A stretch of 64,000 bases of DNA, taken from contig BQMF02000055.1 in NCBI GenBank assembly GCA_027922465.2, positions 930,001 to 994,000 on the forward strand, in the 5' to 3' direction. The notes below the pieces were generated by a model. The model did not search any database and was not told the DNA's origin. It worked only from the letters and a program-made list of their open reading frames with translations. Positions 11,562-22,520 of the stretch are shown one piece after another. The position numbers and the translations under genes were made by a program. How positions within the stretch are numbered: position 1 is the stretch's first letter; the number at the start of each line of letters is the position of its first letter. Origin of the DNA: Turritopsis dohrnii. Its lineage: Eukaryota; Cnidaria; Hydrozoa; Anthoathecata; Oceaniidae.

Positions 11562-14000
11562 AAGGTAGATTCAAACTTGCTAACAATTTCGCGACATATG
11601 CAATGTGAGATATGAGGTAGCTTACCACCTGTGAAGTATCGTTTGTTACTGCTCAATAATCACTAAATAAGTTTCATTCACATTCAAGCAATCTTCGTTC
11701 GCATTCAAGCTTTGAATATCTCATTTTAGAGATTATTTATATATTCAATACCATAAAATGCCATAAAATACCATAAAACTGCGTGCAATCACTTAACTGG
11801 AAACATAAAAAATTACTTATAATAGAATATTGAAATTAAAAAATCCAACCTAGTTACCATTTCACATAAACGACTATTTAACCTTTCATACATTTCAGCA
11901 TACGCACGAAGTTGTCGATTACTTTATATTTATTTCTTTTTTTTTTCTTTCACAGGGTGTCAAAAATAAGGTCAGTATTACCCACACAAGCACAATGGGA
12001 ACCAAACTTACAAAAAGGAAAAGAGGTAGAGGTATCTATGTTCAATTCGACTGGCTTTTTTTTAAACTGATTTTCTGGATATCCTAGGCTATGAAGTTTC
12101 TATATACAGGAAGTAATATTTAAAATCACTTTAAGTCTTGCAAAGACCTTAGATATATTGACCTAAGATATAGTTAAATTTGGTGTGAACTTAGACTCAC
12201 AACGGTTTCCCTTGGATGAGAATTTTCATGTTCATTCTCTTTAGTTTAAACTCGTTTTATACTAAGTGCAATTCAATACATTAAAAAAGTATTTGCATTG
12301 ACCGACATCAACCTGGAGATTTTATTTTTCGTGTCTTTACCAGACCTTAAAAGTCCAACAAACAAACGTATGCATTTTAAAATGAAATAGATTAACAAAA
12401 TCGGGCTTTACTATCCACTTAGATAAATCTACCCTTATCCCTACACACCGTATGACCTTTCAGGGCTTTCTTTTGACTCAATCCATATCCCAGCCGGCAC
12501 ATTTGTTAAAAAATCTCTGCAAAGGAGTGTACACACAATTTCGATAAAAGTGCTCTCTGTCGAAGTGATTTTTTGACGATTTTGTCCACTGGGATGAGTA
12601 TGCAACTTACACCGGAGAAGAAAAAACAAAATCTACAATCTTCATTACTAGCATGTATAAATATACCCACCGAATGGATTCAGAAAACAGAAACTCACCG
12701 TTACTTTCATCGAACAGGATCGTATCTTTTCAAGGTGTTTGTCCATTTACACTTTGCCAGTTTACCTTTGACAAAACGTCATGTTTAATTAATTCTTCTA
12801 AGTTTTATCTAAACGTCTTTTATCGAAACTTATGTTACATGTATCACTAGCATGTAGCTTTAGCTAAAAATGCCCCCGCCCTCAAGCATTCCAGTTTGTA
12901 CACACAGCAAGCTATACATTGCAAGCTATGCAACGGAAACAAAAACAAAGAAAACTTTGTTAGTTTTTGCTATCTCTTGGTCCTATGTCACACTGATGCT
13001 AATTTATACCTTTCAAAAAGTGTAATTAAGGCTTAACAAGTAATATCAGAAAGTATTGGCTACAAACAAAAGAAATGTGTGAACTGAAACCTTGGTTACG
13101 TATTTTATAATCAAAATAAGATAAACATTTGTTAAAGAAATTCTGTAAGAGCCAAAAGAAAGAAAAAAAACTTTTTCAAAAAAAAAAAATTAAAGCGAAA
13201 AATTCATTATAAATCTGCGTTTTAAACTTTGATTCGAAACAAGAAATAGCCAAAGTTTACATAAAAGACAAGAAAGAAATATAAGAAGGTTTTATTGATC
13301 GTGATCACACCAGGTTTGGAGGACAAAGAAGGAAAACACGAAGAACGACAATTTGTAGGCTTTCTTGCATACACAGAAATCCAATTAAAGTCTTTTTAAG
13401 GCAAGACCTGCCAAAAATCAGTGCATTGAATAAAATTTATCGAACGAAAGATTATTTAGAGCTAAAACATATACAAAAATAAAATGTTGTTGGCAAAATT
13501 TCAGATTTCAAGCTGTGCTTCAAAATCCTTGTTGTTCACTTCACTAAAAAAACGCAAAAGTAATATAAAAACTGTTCAATTAATTTTTTAACTTTTTAAA
13601 TAACATAATATATTATAATAATAAATTGGGAAAGAGATACGAAAAAACATTCTGTCTCCCACTTACAGTACCATGCTTTGAAACGGGAAAAACGCAAAGT
13701 CAGCTAATTAATTGTATTCCACCGTGTAACGTCAACACGAAAGTTGGAAGATGATGATGATGAAGAACAAAATCGGAACTGACATTCGCCTATCTCCGTG
13801 AAACTACTATGCCTCCTCGCTCGCTTACGCTCGCTGCGGGGGCAATAATTCAGCCAACGAATTAGTAATCCAATAAAAACAGAATGTTTTGATTAAAAAC
13901 TATTTATTTTGACGAAGCTTTCCGATGTATCGTTACATCTTCATGTAAAATCAGCTAAAAGTTTGTAAGCTCTGTTTAGATTTAATTTCTCATGACAGTC
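11562..14000. other. Non-coding stretch between receptor exon and DIRS remnant
   Basis: Contains one MITE A copy (12487-12596). A minus-strand hydrophobic frame near 11.95-12.05 kb (VSLVPIVLVWVILTLFL) lacks a convincing exon structure. Long A-rich tracts occur near 13.15-13.2 kb. No other gene is seen. Confidence 0.4.
12487..12596. mobile_element. MITE family A copy
   Basis: Complete termini: cccagccggcacatttgtta on the left and gacgattttgtccactggga on the right, about 110 bp. The central part is shortened relative to other copies. Confidence 0.85.
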
Positions 14001-14009
14001 CTTCCATAA

Positions 14010-14450
14010 GACATGTTTTTAAAGTTTTTGGTAATTTAGTTGCTGAATTCCCAGCCGTTGCGCATGGCGAATTATTTTACAAACATCTCGAGCTTGACTA
14101 AATACAAACACTTCGATCGGTCATGGAATTTTAACAAAAAATGTCATTTGCCACGTAGCTCTGTAGTGGAGCTGAAAAATCCATTCAAGTATTAAAGATA
14201 TTCACATCCCCTCGTTGATCTGACAACCTATACAGATGCTAGTAATTTAAGATTGGGTATCATTGATGGTGTAAATCCATCGGGTGCCCTTTGGAATGCT
14301 AAAGATGCACAGAAGCATACCAATGTGCTCAAGTTGGAGGCAAACTACATTGGTCTTGTTACTTATTTCAAGAATAAGCATTATAAACATGTACGTGCTA
14401 TGTCAGGCAGCAGCTATTGCTTATATTAATTAATATGGAAGGCATCAAGT
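14010..14450 (+). mobile_element. DIRS-type retrotransposon fragment (RT/RNase H), decayed
   Basis: The plus-strand translation contains EFPAVAHGELFYKHLELD, resembling the FPAV..GPL.Y..LE segment after the RT of DIRS elements. It is followed by YTDASNLRLGIIDG, a GALWNAK..THTNVLKLEA-like core and, after a frame change, AIAYIN before MEGIKS. This matches my recollection of the DIRS RNase H order (TDAS...W...H.N.LEL.A...TA.AYIN). Stops and at least one frameshift break it. No tyrosine recombinase or split repeats are seen, so it is a dead fragment. Confidence 0.65.
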
Positions 14451-14833
14451 CTATAGCATCAACATGAAAGCACAAAGAATAGGGCTTTGTTATATAGACC
14501 GCTCATTTTGTGTGTCTTCAGCATTTATTGCAGGAAGAGAAAAAAAAAAACGCAGATGAGAAGTCTTCAAAGTTATTAAGAGATTGTTTCTTTTTTTCAA
14601 ATGAAAACCGTACTACATACATCCTATTATTTACGAAGTCATAATCAAGCGAATTGTGCTGCTAAAGTTACTGTCAAACGATTTAACCATGGTGATGGTG
14701 ATGGTGATTCCCTTGCATATTGAAATTCACCAGAGAAAAGAACTTTATATCCATTCTAAAAGAACAGTTAAATATGTTAAATTGAAAGAAAAGTACAGAA
14801 AAAAAATGGATTTCCATTTTTGCTCCCAAGTTC

Positions 14834-15010
14834 GAGTTATCGGAGGAATATTGCTCCAAGGGACATGAATGTTGGTTCGACTTATCAAATATGCGAGTTA
14901 TCGGGGTATTTTATGATAAAGTATTGGTGAAGGCTCAAGGGGAATTCGAAATTGGTTCGAGTTATTGAAAGTTCGAGTTAGCGGAGGTTCGAGTTGTCGG
15001 GATTCTACTG
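14834..15010. mobile_element. Terminal part of a pogo/Tigger-like MITE
   Basis: Repeated words ttcgagttatcgg, gcgagttatcgggg, gttcgagttagcgg and gttcgagttgtcgggattctactg resemble the subterminal repeats and CAGTAGAATC end of pogo-like elements. Only one end is clear. Confidence 0.5.
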
Positions 15011-15287
15011 TGTGAACCAGTGTGAACAAACCAGGACAAGTTGCTTAAAAAGAGGAACAAAACAAAAACGACTAAGTTTCATCGACACATCCAAGTTTAT
15101 TAATACGACATTTCGAGCGTTCAACGCCCATTATCAAGTTAAGATGTTTACAAGGTATAGCTCTTTTGTACAAACATCTTTATGTAAACAGCTTTACTTG
15201 ATAATGGGCGTTGAACGCTCGAAATGTCGTAATAAACTTGGATGTGTCGATGAAACTTAGTCGTTTTTGTTTTGTTCCTCTTTTTTT
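15011..15287. mobile_element. Foldback element with ~100-bp inverted arms
   Basis: From about 15049 to 15282 the two halves are inverted copies. aagaggaacaaaacaaaaac faces gtttttgttttgttcctctt, and cgacatttcgagcgttcaac faces gttgaacgctcgaaatgtcg. The loop is about 35 bp. An 11-bp direct repeat (ggattctactg) sits at 15000-15010 and 15288-15298, which could be a target duplication. There is no coding capacity; the frames seen here are mirror artefacts of the palindrome. Confidence 0.8.
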
Positions 15288-15308
15288 GGATTCTACTGAA
15301 ACAGAAAC

Positions 15309-15389
15309 TCAGGTTGCAGATGCTTTTCTTGATCCATGGGCTATTATTACATCTTCCCTCCTTAGTTGGCTTGGTTGATCCAGTTCTTT
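15309..15389 (-). CDS. Candidate short terminal exon, unrecognised
   Basis: A good acceptor (ctctctcctttag) precedes 27 codons ending in TGA: KELDQPSQLRREDV then IIAHGSRKASAT. The peptide is protein-like and hydrophilic, and the frame ends beside the foldback element. It could be the 3' end of a transposon ORF or a worn gene. No partner exon was found. Confidence 0.25.
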   Translation of the reverse strand, partial: KELDQPSQLRREDVIIAHGSRKASAT

Positions 15390-15880
15390 CTAAAGGAGAG
15401 AGTAACACATGCTTAACTTCAAAACGAGGCTGAGGTTGCTGTGATGCTGTTAATCTATTTTATGCATAGGCAAGTTTCAAAATGTAAACGAGATAAAAAA
15501 ACTGATGCGTTGTACTGAAATGTTTTTGTTAATTTCTCAACAGAAGATTCAAACATAAAACGGTTTGGAATAATGTTTTAATGTCTAGGATTTAGTTCTA
15601 TCGATGAACTCGGTAACTGTAGTGGTTACAAACTAACCCCGTTTATGAATTTTCCACTTGACGTAACTATGACGTAATCACAACCTCTGACTAGAGATTG
15701 TGTCAGGCACACACATTATAACTACGTCCAACTTATATCCAGGCAACTTTATATTTTCAACTGAGCTAATTCATGTTTGAAAAAGAAAGTTGTCATTTTT
15801 TTCTCTATGCTTCAAAATCCTTTCCCGAATATTCTTACTCGAAATCTGGCAAAATTATGGAATAGTAAACAGAACGGTTT

Positions 15881-15968
15881 AAAATCTTGTGGAGATAAAA
15901 AGCCTGTTCAAATCTTGTGGAGATAAAAAGGCTGTTCAAATCTTGTGGAGATAAAAAGGCTGTTCAAA
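15881..15968. repeat. Three tandem 32-bp units
   Basis: The unit aaatcttgtggagataaaaa plus ggctgttc is repeated three times with one mismatch (agcctgttc in the first unit). Confidence 0.9.
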
Positions 15969-16136
15969 TTATGCGATCGCTTATAGACTAAATGGTTTGG
16001 CTTTGCTAAATGCTCATCAACAAATTGTGCTATTAAAAAGGTCATTAACTGTTTTGGCCGAAAAAACAGACGACATTCTTTCGAGGAAATTTTGTGTAAA
16101 ATGACGGATACCTCAATCCATACTGAACCATTTTCC

Positions 16137-16260
16137 GCCCAGCCGGCACATTTGTTAAAAAATCACTGCTAAGGAGTGCATTTCAATAGAATTATACACT
16201 GTATTTCAATGAAAAATACTCTTTGTCGCAGTGACTTTTTGACGATTTTGCTTACTGGGC
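16137..16260. mobile_element. MITE family A copy, complete
   Basis: Starts gcccagccggcacatttgtt and ends gacgattttgcttactgggc. The arms pair across a centre reading ataaattatacactgtattt-like sequence. Confidence 0.85.
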
Positions 16261-16477
16261 GTGGACACGTTATTATTTTTTTTTTGGAGGTCAAGAAAAT
16301 TCGAAATTATATCTTTATCCTACCTCGTACCCAGGGTTTATCGTGATATACGCAATTGGTTAAAATCCAATGTGTTCTCAAAACAATAGCCTCAAAACAC
16401 CGGAATCTATTAATCACAGCCTAATAGATAATTCGACTGTGACGATTATGACTATGAATGAGAGAATCATGTATTCA

Positions 16478-16595
16478 TGTATTGAAACAATTTTGATGAA
16501 AATTTGCATATGCGGAGGAGTTCGTTTCTACAGAAGTATACACATTATTTCAATGAAAATTCTCTTCGACACAGTGACTTTTTGAAGATTTTGAA
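16478..16595. mobile_element. MITE family A copy, terminus lost
   Basis: Retains gcggaggagttcgtttctac, tacacattatttcaatgaaa and cacagtgactttttgaagat. The outermost CCCAG ends are mutated. Confidence 0.65.
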
Positions 16596-16803
16596 AAATG
16601 CTGATTTTGATTTCGCCAATTTTTTTCATAATTTAGATGTTTCAATTTATGAAATTAAGGAAGTTGTCCATGGGCGGTGAGGGACGTCAATAAATGCAAA
16701 CCAACTGGAAATATACCAAGTAAGGTGAAAGAAAAATACTGCAGATAAAAATTAAATCTAATAAATTATTAATGAAAATAAATAAATTAATTAAAATAAG
16801 TAT

Positions 16804-16872
16804 CTAAAAATTTTTGGGCTTCCCCGAGAGCTGATCTTCGGGTTTATCAATTTCTGCATTTTTTCGTTTGGC
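16804..16872 (-). CDS. Ankyrin-repeat gene, last exon
   Basis: Acceptor tatacttttag leads into 22 codons, AKRKNAEIDKPEDQLSGKPK then NF, and stop TAG at 16804-16806. The basic and acidic low-complexity end follows the helical exon at 16963-17026 in phase 0. This closes the ankyrin gene on its 3' side. No AATAAA was assigned. Confidence 0.7.
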   Translation of the reverse strand, partial: AKRKNAEIDKPEDQLSGKPKNF

Positions 16873-16962
16873 CTAAAAGTATATAATTAAAGTAGATTAG
16901 ACGTTATTATAACAGATATAACAGATATAGCGCCCTAAAAGAAGAATGGGCGTCAGTATTAC

Positions 16963-17026
16963 CTTAGCAGCACGTTTGCTTATCTTTGCGATGCCTGCAA
17001 GTGCTGCTCGAATGAATTTGTAACAT
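16963..17026 (-). CDS. Ankyrin-repeat gene, helical exon
   Basis: Between acceptor cgtttag and donor gtaata, it reads CYKFIRAALAGIAKISKRAA plus K, with the first base completing a Thr codon from the previous exon. A basic, helical cap after the repeats is usual for ankyrin domains. Phase is consistent on both sides. Confidence 0.7.
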
Positions 17027-17114
17027 CTAAACGAAAAGATGGTGGAACTAAGATAGACGCTAAGATAGAACTAAGATAGATCAGCAGATCTGATGATTTG
17101 ATATGAATACTCAC

Positions 17115-17246
17115 GTTGTGTTTGGCTTTGCATATTGTAAAGCAGATTTTGCATCCAAGTCAACATGTCTTGGATCAGCAGCGTTTTCAAGTAACAGTAA
17201 CACGAGTTCTGGTCTGTTCATCTGGACAGCCAAGATGAGAGGCGTT
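17115..17246 (-). CDS. Ankyrin-repeat gene, exon with one repeat
   Basis: Acceptor tttttcag and donor gtgagt bound a 132-base exon. It encodes TPLILAVQMNRPELVLLLLE then NAADPRHVDLDAKSALQYAK. TPLxLAVxxxxxxxVxLLLxxxADP is the ankyrin helix-turn-helix consensus. Phases join exactly with the exons on either side. Confidence 0.85.
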
Positions 17247-17356
17247 CTGAAAAAAGATGCCGTCAGTTTTAGAAAAATTAAGAAAATAACATAAACGCTT
17301 CTTGTGCTCGTGTAAAACATCATGAAAAGAGAAGCGGTTACATAATTGTTTCTTAC

Positions 17357-17661
17357 TTTCTACTTCCTTCTGTTGCGTTGACAAATTCACCACATCTAAT
17401 TAGCTCCTTTATTGTCTCTGTTACCTTCACCTTTCGTTTACACAGACACGCCATGTGTAAATACGTCATACGGGCGTTCTCCTTCCTTTTCTCGATCATT
17501 CCGCCTTCGTGATATAAGTATTTGATCAAATTCAAATAATTATCACCTAACTCTTGAAGGGCGCATTCGAATAAATTTCGCCCATCTAACGCCTTGATGT
17601 TGAAATTTGCGCCAGCTTTAACAAGAAGTTGTACGGCTTCTAGGTCTCCCAGTTCGACAGC
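17357..17661 (-). CDS. Ankyrin-repeat gene, large repeat exon
   Basis: A 305-base exon with acceptor tgttttag and donor gtaaga. It contains one clear repeat (AVELGDLEAVQLLVKAGANF followed by NIKALDGRNLFECALQELG) and a more divergent one (a YLHMACLCKRK-containing stretch, then TIKELIRCGEFVNATEGSR). It lies downstream of the TALHFAASWG exon and is in phase with both neighbours. Ankyrin repeats are protein-binding scaffolds; the partner cannot be told. Confidence 0.85.
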
Positions 17662-17703
17662 CTAAAACATGTCAACAACACATGTTTAAAAATTGAAACC
17701 AAC

Positions 17704-17823
17704 CCAGCGGGCACATGTGTTAAAAAAATCTCTGCGAAGAAGTGCATTTCTGTAGAAATATGCACACAATTTCAATAAAAGTGCTCTCTGTCGCAATGAC
17801 ATTTTGACGATTTTGCCTAGTGG
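17704..17823. mobile_element. MITE family A copy in an ankyrin-gene intron
   Basis: Complete: cccagcgggcacatgtgtta on the left and gacgattttgcctagtggga on the right. It sits wholly inside the intron between 17661 and 18000, so it need not disturb the mRNA. Confidence 0.85.
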
Positions 17824-17999
17824 GAATGCACACGAACTTAACTTTCATAGTGTTTTCGTTATGTTGAAAAGGTTGGAAACCCAAATTGAGCTTTGGGACT
17901 GGACTAAATTCAGAATCAGTGCCAAGGGAGATTTTGAATGCGTGTCGTCGAACAGTTATAATCAAGAAGAATCGGCAAGAAGAACTCTTTTACACAAAC

Positions 18000-18117
18000 C
18001 TTGTATAATGGTGTTTTGCCTCGCTCATCACGAACATTTAAATCAATGTTTGGAACATCAAGTAACAACTTCATTGTTCTGACGCATCCCCAAGAAGCAG
18101 CGAAGTGTAAAGCAGTT
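18000..18117 (-). CDS. Ankyrin-repeat gene, exon with canonical repeat
   Basis: Acceptor cttctttag and donor gtttgt bound 118 bases. They encode TALHFAASWGCVRTMKLLLD then VPNIDLNVRDERGKTPLYK. TALHFAA...G....KLLL....ID.N..D..GKTPL is a textbook ankyrin repeat. The exon's first base completes the Arg codon left by the exon ending at 18343, restoring GRTALH across the junction, which supports both splice sites. Confidence 0.85.
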
Positions 18118-18342
18118 CTAAAGAAGTTCGTTTACCTTGGATACTGGGTACAAGGGAACTGGGTACGAGGTACGTTAATGAAGTTACTGGTTAAGCTGGT
18201 TCTCCACTGGACGGAAAATGTTTATAGAGGATAGTAGATAGAAAAGTTATAGCACGAAAAAAAATATGAGCCATAAATGGTGTTCACGAGGGCGTCAATA
18301 CGAGGGCATCTAAGTCAAAGTTATGATGGCTTTGGGCATTAC

Positions 18343-18435
18343 CTTCCATAATCATCATGTCTGTTAATCTTTGAATGTGATGAGGTTTCTTCAAGATATT
18401 TCGAGAGCTTCTTCAATTTTCATTTCCACGTGTAA
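18343..18435 (-). pseudogene. Ankyrin-repeat gene exon with a one-base frame break
   Basis: After acceptor acctgtag the frame entering from exon 18683-19484 reads VTRGNEN and then hits TGA in gaaaattgaag. One base more would give LKKLSKYLEETSSHSKINRH then DDYGR, which splices into TALHFAAS. RGNENLKKLSKYLEE is a normal ankyrin first helix pair. The exon is therefore real but has a single-base deletion next to an A run, either natural or a sequencing error. Confidence 0.65.
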
Positions 18436-18682
18436 CTACAGGTATAGTACAAGTGATGAAGTTCAAAGAGTATTACTGCAAATGCAAAATAAAACAAGAT
18501 GACGTGTTCTATAGGTAGAAAAAATGATGGAGATAAAATGACGGAGATAAAATGATTATTGATGTGAACACATCTAAGACGGAAAACTTATTCGATGAAG
18601 TCAGCAAAACAGAATATCACTTAGAATTGGATCTAATATTGAACTCTTTTCAAAAGCAGCAAGTAATGAATAACGCACAAAC

Positions 18683-19484
18683 CTGAGCAATCGAGGCAAA
18701 TCATTTTGGAACTGTTGGGGTAACTTCCTTCGGTGATTTTTCGACGATATCAAACTTCGCCTTTTTTGTTTGGTTTGAAAGTTCCATCGTCTTCAGCGAT
18801 TTCTTGACGTTTTTGTTTGTACATATTTCGTACGAAATCTTCGGCCGTTTCTTGGTCACCGACGCATTTTGTCGGATTCTGTGGTATGTTATGTCGGGCA
18901 AATACTTTTGCTTCTTCCATGAGATGGACGTTGTTGATTTTGTCGAAATATTTTTTCAGCTGAACTTGCTTAAATACATTTTCTTCTTCTGTGTTAATTC
19001 CGAAACCGTACTTGATCTCTGGCAACTGTTCTTCCTCGATCTCGCGACCATACTGATCAAAACCGAAAATTTTCGGGAATTTAAAGGGTTTTGGTTCGGG
19101 AACAAACGGAAGGCTGTCTACTTCTACCAATGAAAAATCAAGGTAAGATGATGCACGACTCTCCGGTAAACCCGGGGTTTCTTCCCTCCGTATCATTTGT
19201 GGTGACATCATCATGTCTTCGTATGGACATGGACCCAAACAAAAGCGTGGTTCAGGCCTTGGTGATGGAGCCTTAATTTTTTTTATTGGTGATCCAATAC
19301 ATTCAGACCTGGTGATCATCGATCTGACCATATTCTCTAGCTTACCAAATTGTCGAGTACGTTGACATCTTGCTATGCTATGCACTGTGGGTGGCGGCAG
19401 TGCGACAGGTTTTGTTGTGGAACTGAGATCACTGCATCTGCTAGCGGATTGGTTTAATCTATCAGCAACCTCGTCAACAGATTC
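18683..19484 (-). CDS. Large N-terminal exon of the ankyrin-repeat gene (unrecognised domain)
   Basis: The exon begins at acceptor ttattcaaaag with ESVDEVADRLNQSAS and ends at a good donor (ctcag then gtttgtg). In frame it reads about 245 residues to TGA at 18750. Contents in order: a Ser/Pro-rich stretch (TKPVALPPPT), a basic RCQRTRQFGKLENMVRSMI block, a KAPSPRPEPRF linker, then an acidic segment, FKFPKIFGFDQYGREIEEEQ, and a charged YKQKRQEIAEDD end. Beyond the stop, shifting one base at an A6 run opens KFDIVEKSPKEVTPTVPK; a second shift near caaaatg returns to the original frame, whose one-base phase fits exon 18343-18435. I therefore read it as one gene with the ankyrin exons, with two compensating frame breaks. 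I do not recognise the domain. A diverged partial copy lies at 34336-34821. No first exon was found near 19.5-20 kb. Confidence 0.6.
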
Positions 19485-20080
19485 CTTTTGAATAAACGAA
19501 TATATTAATTTATTTATTGCACATAATGAGTTTTAGCTACTACTGACTAGGGGAAACTTCTATATATAATTTGATAAGGCTTTGTTCTTTTTTACAAAAC
19601 ATAGCGATACTTCTGTTGTTATTTTTTATTAATGAAAACACATTGTATAAACATTTTTGGAAAATTATTGAGTTCGTAAATATATCGTTATCTGTCAATT
19701 AACATTAGTTTATGAAGTCATTGATAAGAAAACTACATTAACAGCGAAAATTGTCGGAGGAAAACCTTTTGGCGGAAAAACTTTCGGTGGCCAAACTTTC
19801 GGACACTTTCCATTATAATTACATTAACAATAACACACATCGGCTCATAAGATGACAACGGAGAAAAGAAAAACTAAAACAAAATATGTGAGCACATAGG
19901 AGCAAAAGAAATATAAATAATTTTCTTTTTCATGTATTCGTCAATATTTTATCCAAAGTGCAGAAAACCTCGACCGACTACTTCTGTATTCTGAATCATG
20001 CACATCTTAACGATTTGCAAACTCGCCTCGTAACTTTGATTATTGTGTAAGACGCCTAGGAAAAATTTTGGCATCAAATT
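19485..20080. other. Intron-like sequence shared in part with the 34.8-kb copy
   Basis: The first ~80 bases (to tactgacta..gggaaa near 19555) match 34822-34930, so the duplication includes intron. Beyond that the two copies diverge. No exon equivalent to the one at 35102-35233 is visible here. Confidence 0.5.
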
Positions 20081-20320
20081 GTTCCAGTAGAATTTTCATA
20101 GGAATTGAACAATTTCAAAATTTGGTCCAAATTTGGCCTAATTTGGCGTTATGCACAAGTTGATCTTCAAATTCAAAATCAACAGTACAAAGTCATTCCT
20201 CTATTAAATCTTTATTAGAATTGAATAATTTTCAAAATTTGGTCCAAATTTGGCCTAATTTGACCTTATCCACAATTTGACCTTCATATTTGAAATTAGG
20301 AGTTCAAACTTGTTGTCATG
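20080..20320. repeat. Two tandem ~123-bp units, third relic at 20770-20850
   Basis: Both units contain caaaatttggtccaaatttg, then gcctaatttg and a Gln/Asn-like ttcaaattc-type segment. The relic near 20.8 kb shares ttccactattaaattttcat and aaatttgacctactttgcc. The core is palindromic (ccaaatttgg). Confidence 0.7.
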
Positions 20321-20329
20321 ATTGTTATA

Positions 20330-21310
20330 ATTTATAATTTCATTTGTTAGCCATTTTGTTCATTTTGTTTCTTTGTTTTATATTCTCAAGTTACGTTTCT
20401 TTTGTTTAGTATTTCTTTTATTTATTAATTGCGTTTCAACCTATATAAGAGGAAGTTGTTTTTTTTTTCTACACACTCTCTCATCAAATTAAGAACTCGT
20501 AAAACTCATGAATTAGAGTAACTTATGTCAATCTTAGCATCACACTTTTGGCCAGCTGGTAAGCGTCTCATTTGTATTTATTTATTCGGTTTTCTCTTCT
20601 CTCTTTTTTTTTTTCTCTCTCTTCATCTATAGCTATCTCTGTTTTTCTCTAATTTATATATTTGTTCAAGTCAATTCGCGTTGTATATTAATTTTCTTAG
20701 TTTGAACAACCGAAATATTCAATTCAAAATGTTTTGAATCACCCCCACAAGTGCGATGCGCTGAGACCACACTTGTTCCACTATTAAATTTTCATTAAAA
20801 TTGAGCGACTTTTAAAATTTGCCTCAAATTTGACCTACTTTGCCTTTTTTAAAAAACTCACACCATTTATGGAAATGCTGCACTTAAAGGTACTAAAACA
20901 CTAAAAAACTTTTCAAGATCTTAAAGAACAGTTTTAAGGTGAACTTAAATTTTACCACCTTGCCGTAGTATTTAAGTTAATTAGCTGGATATGAAATGAT
21001 TTGAGTTTTCTTTCTCACTTACAGGAAAAATTGGCATAATAAAACGTTTTAAGACAACAAATCTAATCAAAATCAACAAAAAATGGATACTTTTGGTCGT
21101 TAAGGAAAAAGGCAAGAAATATACATCCTTATGGTGGAACGGCTTAGACATAAATAACTATTGGTTTTCTTTATTGGAAGTTTTAATGATCTTAAGACTA
21201 TAAAAATAACCAATAGATAATTTGAATGATTTCAAATATTTAGCCTATATTTTTGATGCAAAACCACAAAATACCCTAAAATATTGATGTTAATACTCAC
21301 CAAGAACTTC
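20330..21310. other. Non-coding stretch
   Basis: T-rich, with a short ttctctctctt tract near 20.6 kb. No exon or element ends recognised apart from the relic repeat at 20770-20850. Confidence 0.4.
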
Positions 21311-21315
21311 TCTAG

Positions 21316-22073
21316 TCCGGTGGCGGTCTTTGGTCACCCATACAATTAGTATACCGTATTTCCTCTAGTATATGGGTTTTTATTTTATTTTCTTATTATA
21401 TTGTCCATTGAGACTTCAAAACCAGTTTTGGCAAGCTGGGGATTAAGTTTTTATAGGGTTTTGAATTGGGTAGGATTATTGCCCTAAGAAAGTCGATTTT
21501 CAAAGTTCTTATTCAAAAACTGATTGTACCATCAGATAGGACTTGAAGAGTAAATCTCCAAAATGCGGTCATTTGTCTAATTTGGTCGACTTAGTCCCCC
21601 AGAATTGGCGATACGTCTTCAAAAATGCAATATTTTATGCTGATGTCAGCAATTTTGAGAAAACTTTGAGTGAAAAAACTACCTTAATCAGACGCTTCTA
21701 GAAGAGTACTATCGATTAGAGGTATAGTTTATAAGGTTTCCATGGCTAGATCGTGAGATATTTGAGTTTGAAAAGTTGCTCAGCGTTTTTCGACGTTTTT
21801 GGTCCTTTTTTGCTGAGTCCGCAAAGGATCTACTCTTCAAGCCCGATCTGATGATGCAATCAGTTTTAGCTTAATAAGAATTTTGAAAATCGACTTTCTA
21901 AGGGCAATGACCCTACCCAATTCAAAACCCTATTAAAAATTTCCTCCAGGTTTGCCAGTTTGGCAAAAACCGGCTTTGAAGTACCAAGGGACCATATAAT
22001 GAGAAAATAACATAAAAACCCATACATACTACTACATACTATATGGGTGACCAAAGACCGCCACCGGACTATC
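21316..22073. mobile_element. Long-TIR foldback element (~760 bp)
   Basis: The left 245 bp (agtccggtggcggtctttgg ...) and right 245 bp (... ccaaagaccgccaccggact) are inverted copies with moderate divergence. The shared interior words include tagggttttgaattgggtag facing ctacccaattcaaaacccta. TA flanks both ends. There is no transposase. The 177-aa minus frame over it is a mirror artefact. Confidence 0.8.
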
Positions 22074-22228
22074 ATCCAGCCATATATCAAAAAGGCAAGA
22101 AGGACGAAGTTGTGCATTAATGTCATTTTTATGGTTGAAGATCTCTTACGTGACATTGGGTAATAACGAATGAGCGAGACATTACACAAGATTTGCTCGT
22201 TGAGCCCAGACAGAAATAATAAAGCTAT

Positions 22229-22329
22229 GACTGCACAACCTCGTACGCAGGGTTTTTTGCCTTTTCGATACACGGACAGCGGCTCCGTATATTGAAAAGG
22301 CAAGAAACCCTTGGGTACGAGGTTGGTGA
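22229..22329. mobile_element. MITE family B copy, complete
   Basis: Palindrome: caacctcgtacgcagggttt and ttgccttttcgatacacgga face the inverted right arm ending aaacccttgggtacgaggtt. The centre is a small agcggct-type loop. Confidence 0.85.
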
Positions 22330-22520
22330 CTGCAAAGTGATTGCACCATGCTAGAAAATCCTTTGGAGAAAGACCAGAAAGATAAAAAATAACATTCATG
22401 ATTTATGTCGCGTGTATTTCTGCTGAAAGAAATAAAACCACAAACAGTAGCAAAAATACAGCTCTTGGTGATAGTAAGATATTTTCAAGTGTTCTTTTCA
22501 AAATCATAAATCGTGTTGTT

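Noticed and set aside
11950..12060. Hydrophobic minus-strand segment as a further transmembrane exon
   Set aside because: A strong gtaagt donor lies inside the hydrophobic frame and no good acceptor or phase partner was found.
21866..22399. 177-residue minus-strand frame with hydrophobic stretches
   Set aside because: It lies across one arm of a long foldback element and a MITE B; the sequence is explained by the repeats and has no family resemblance.
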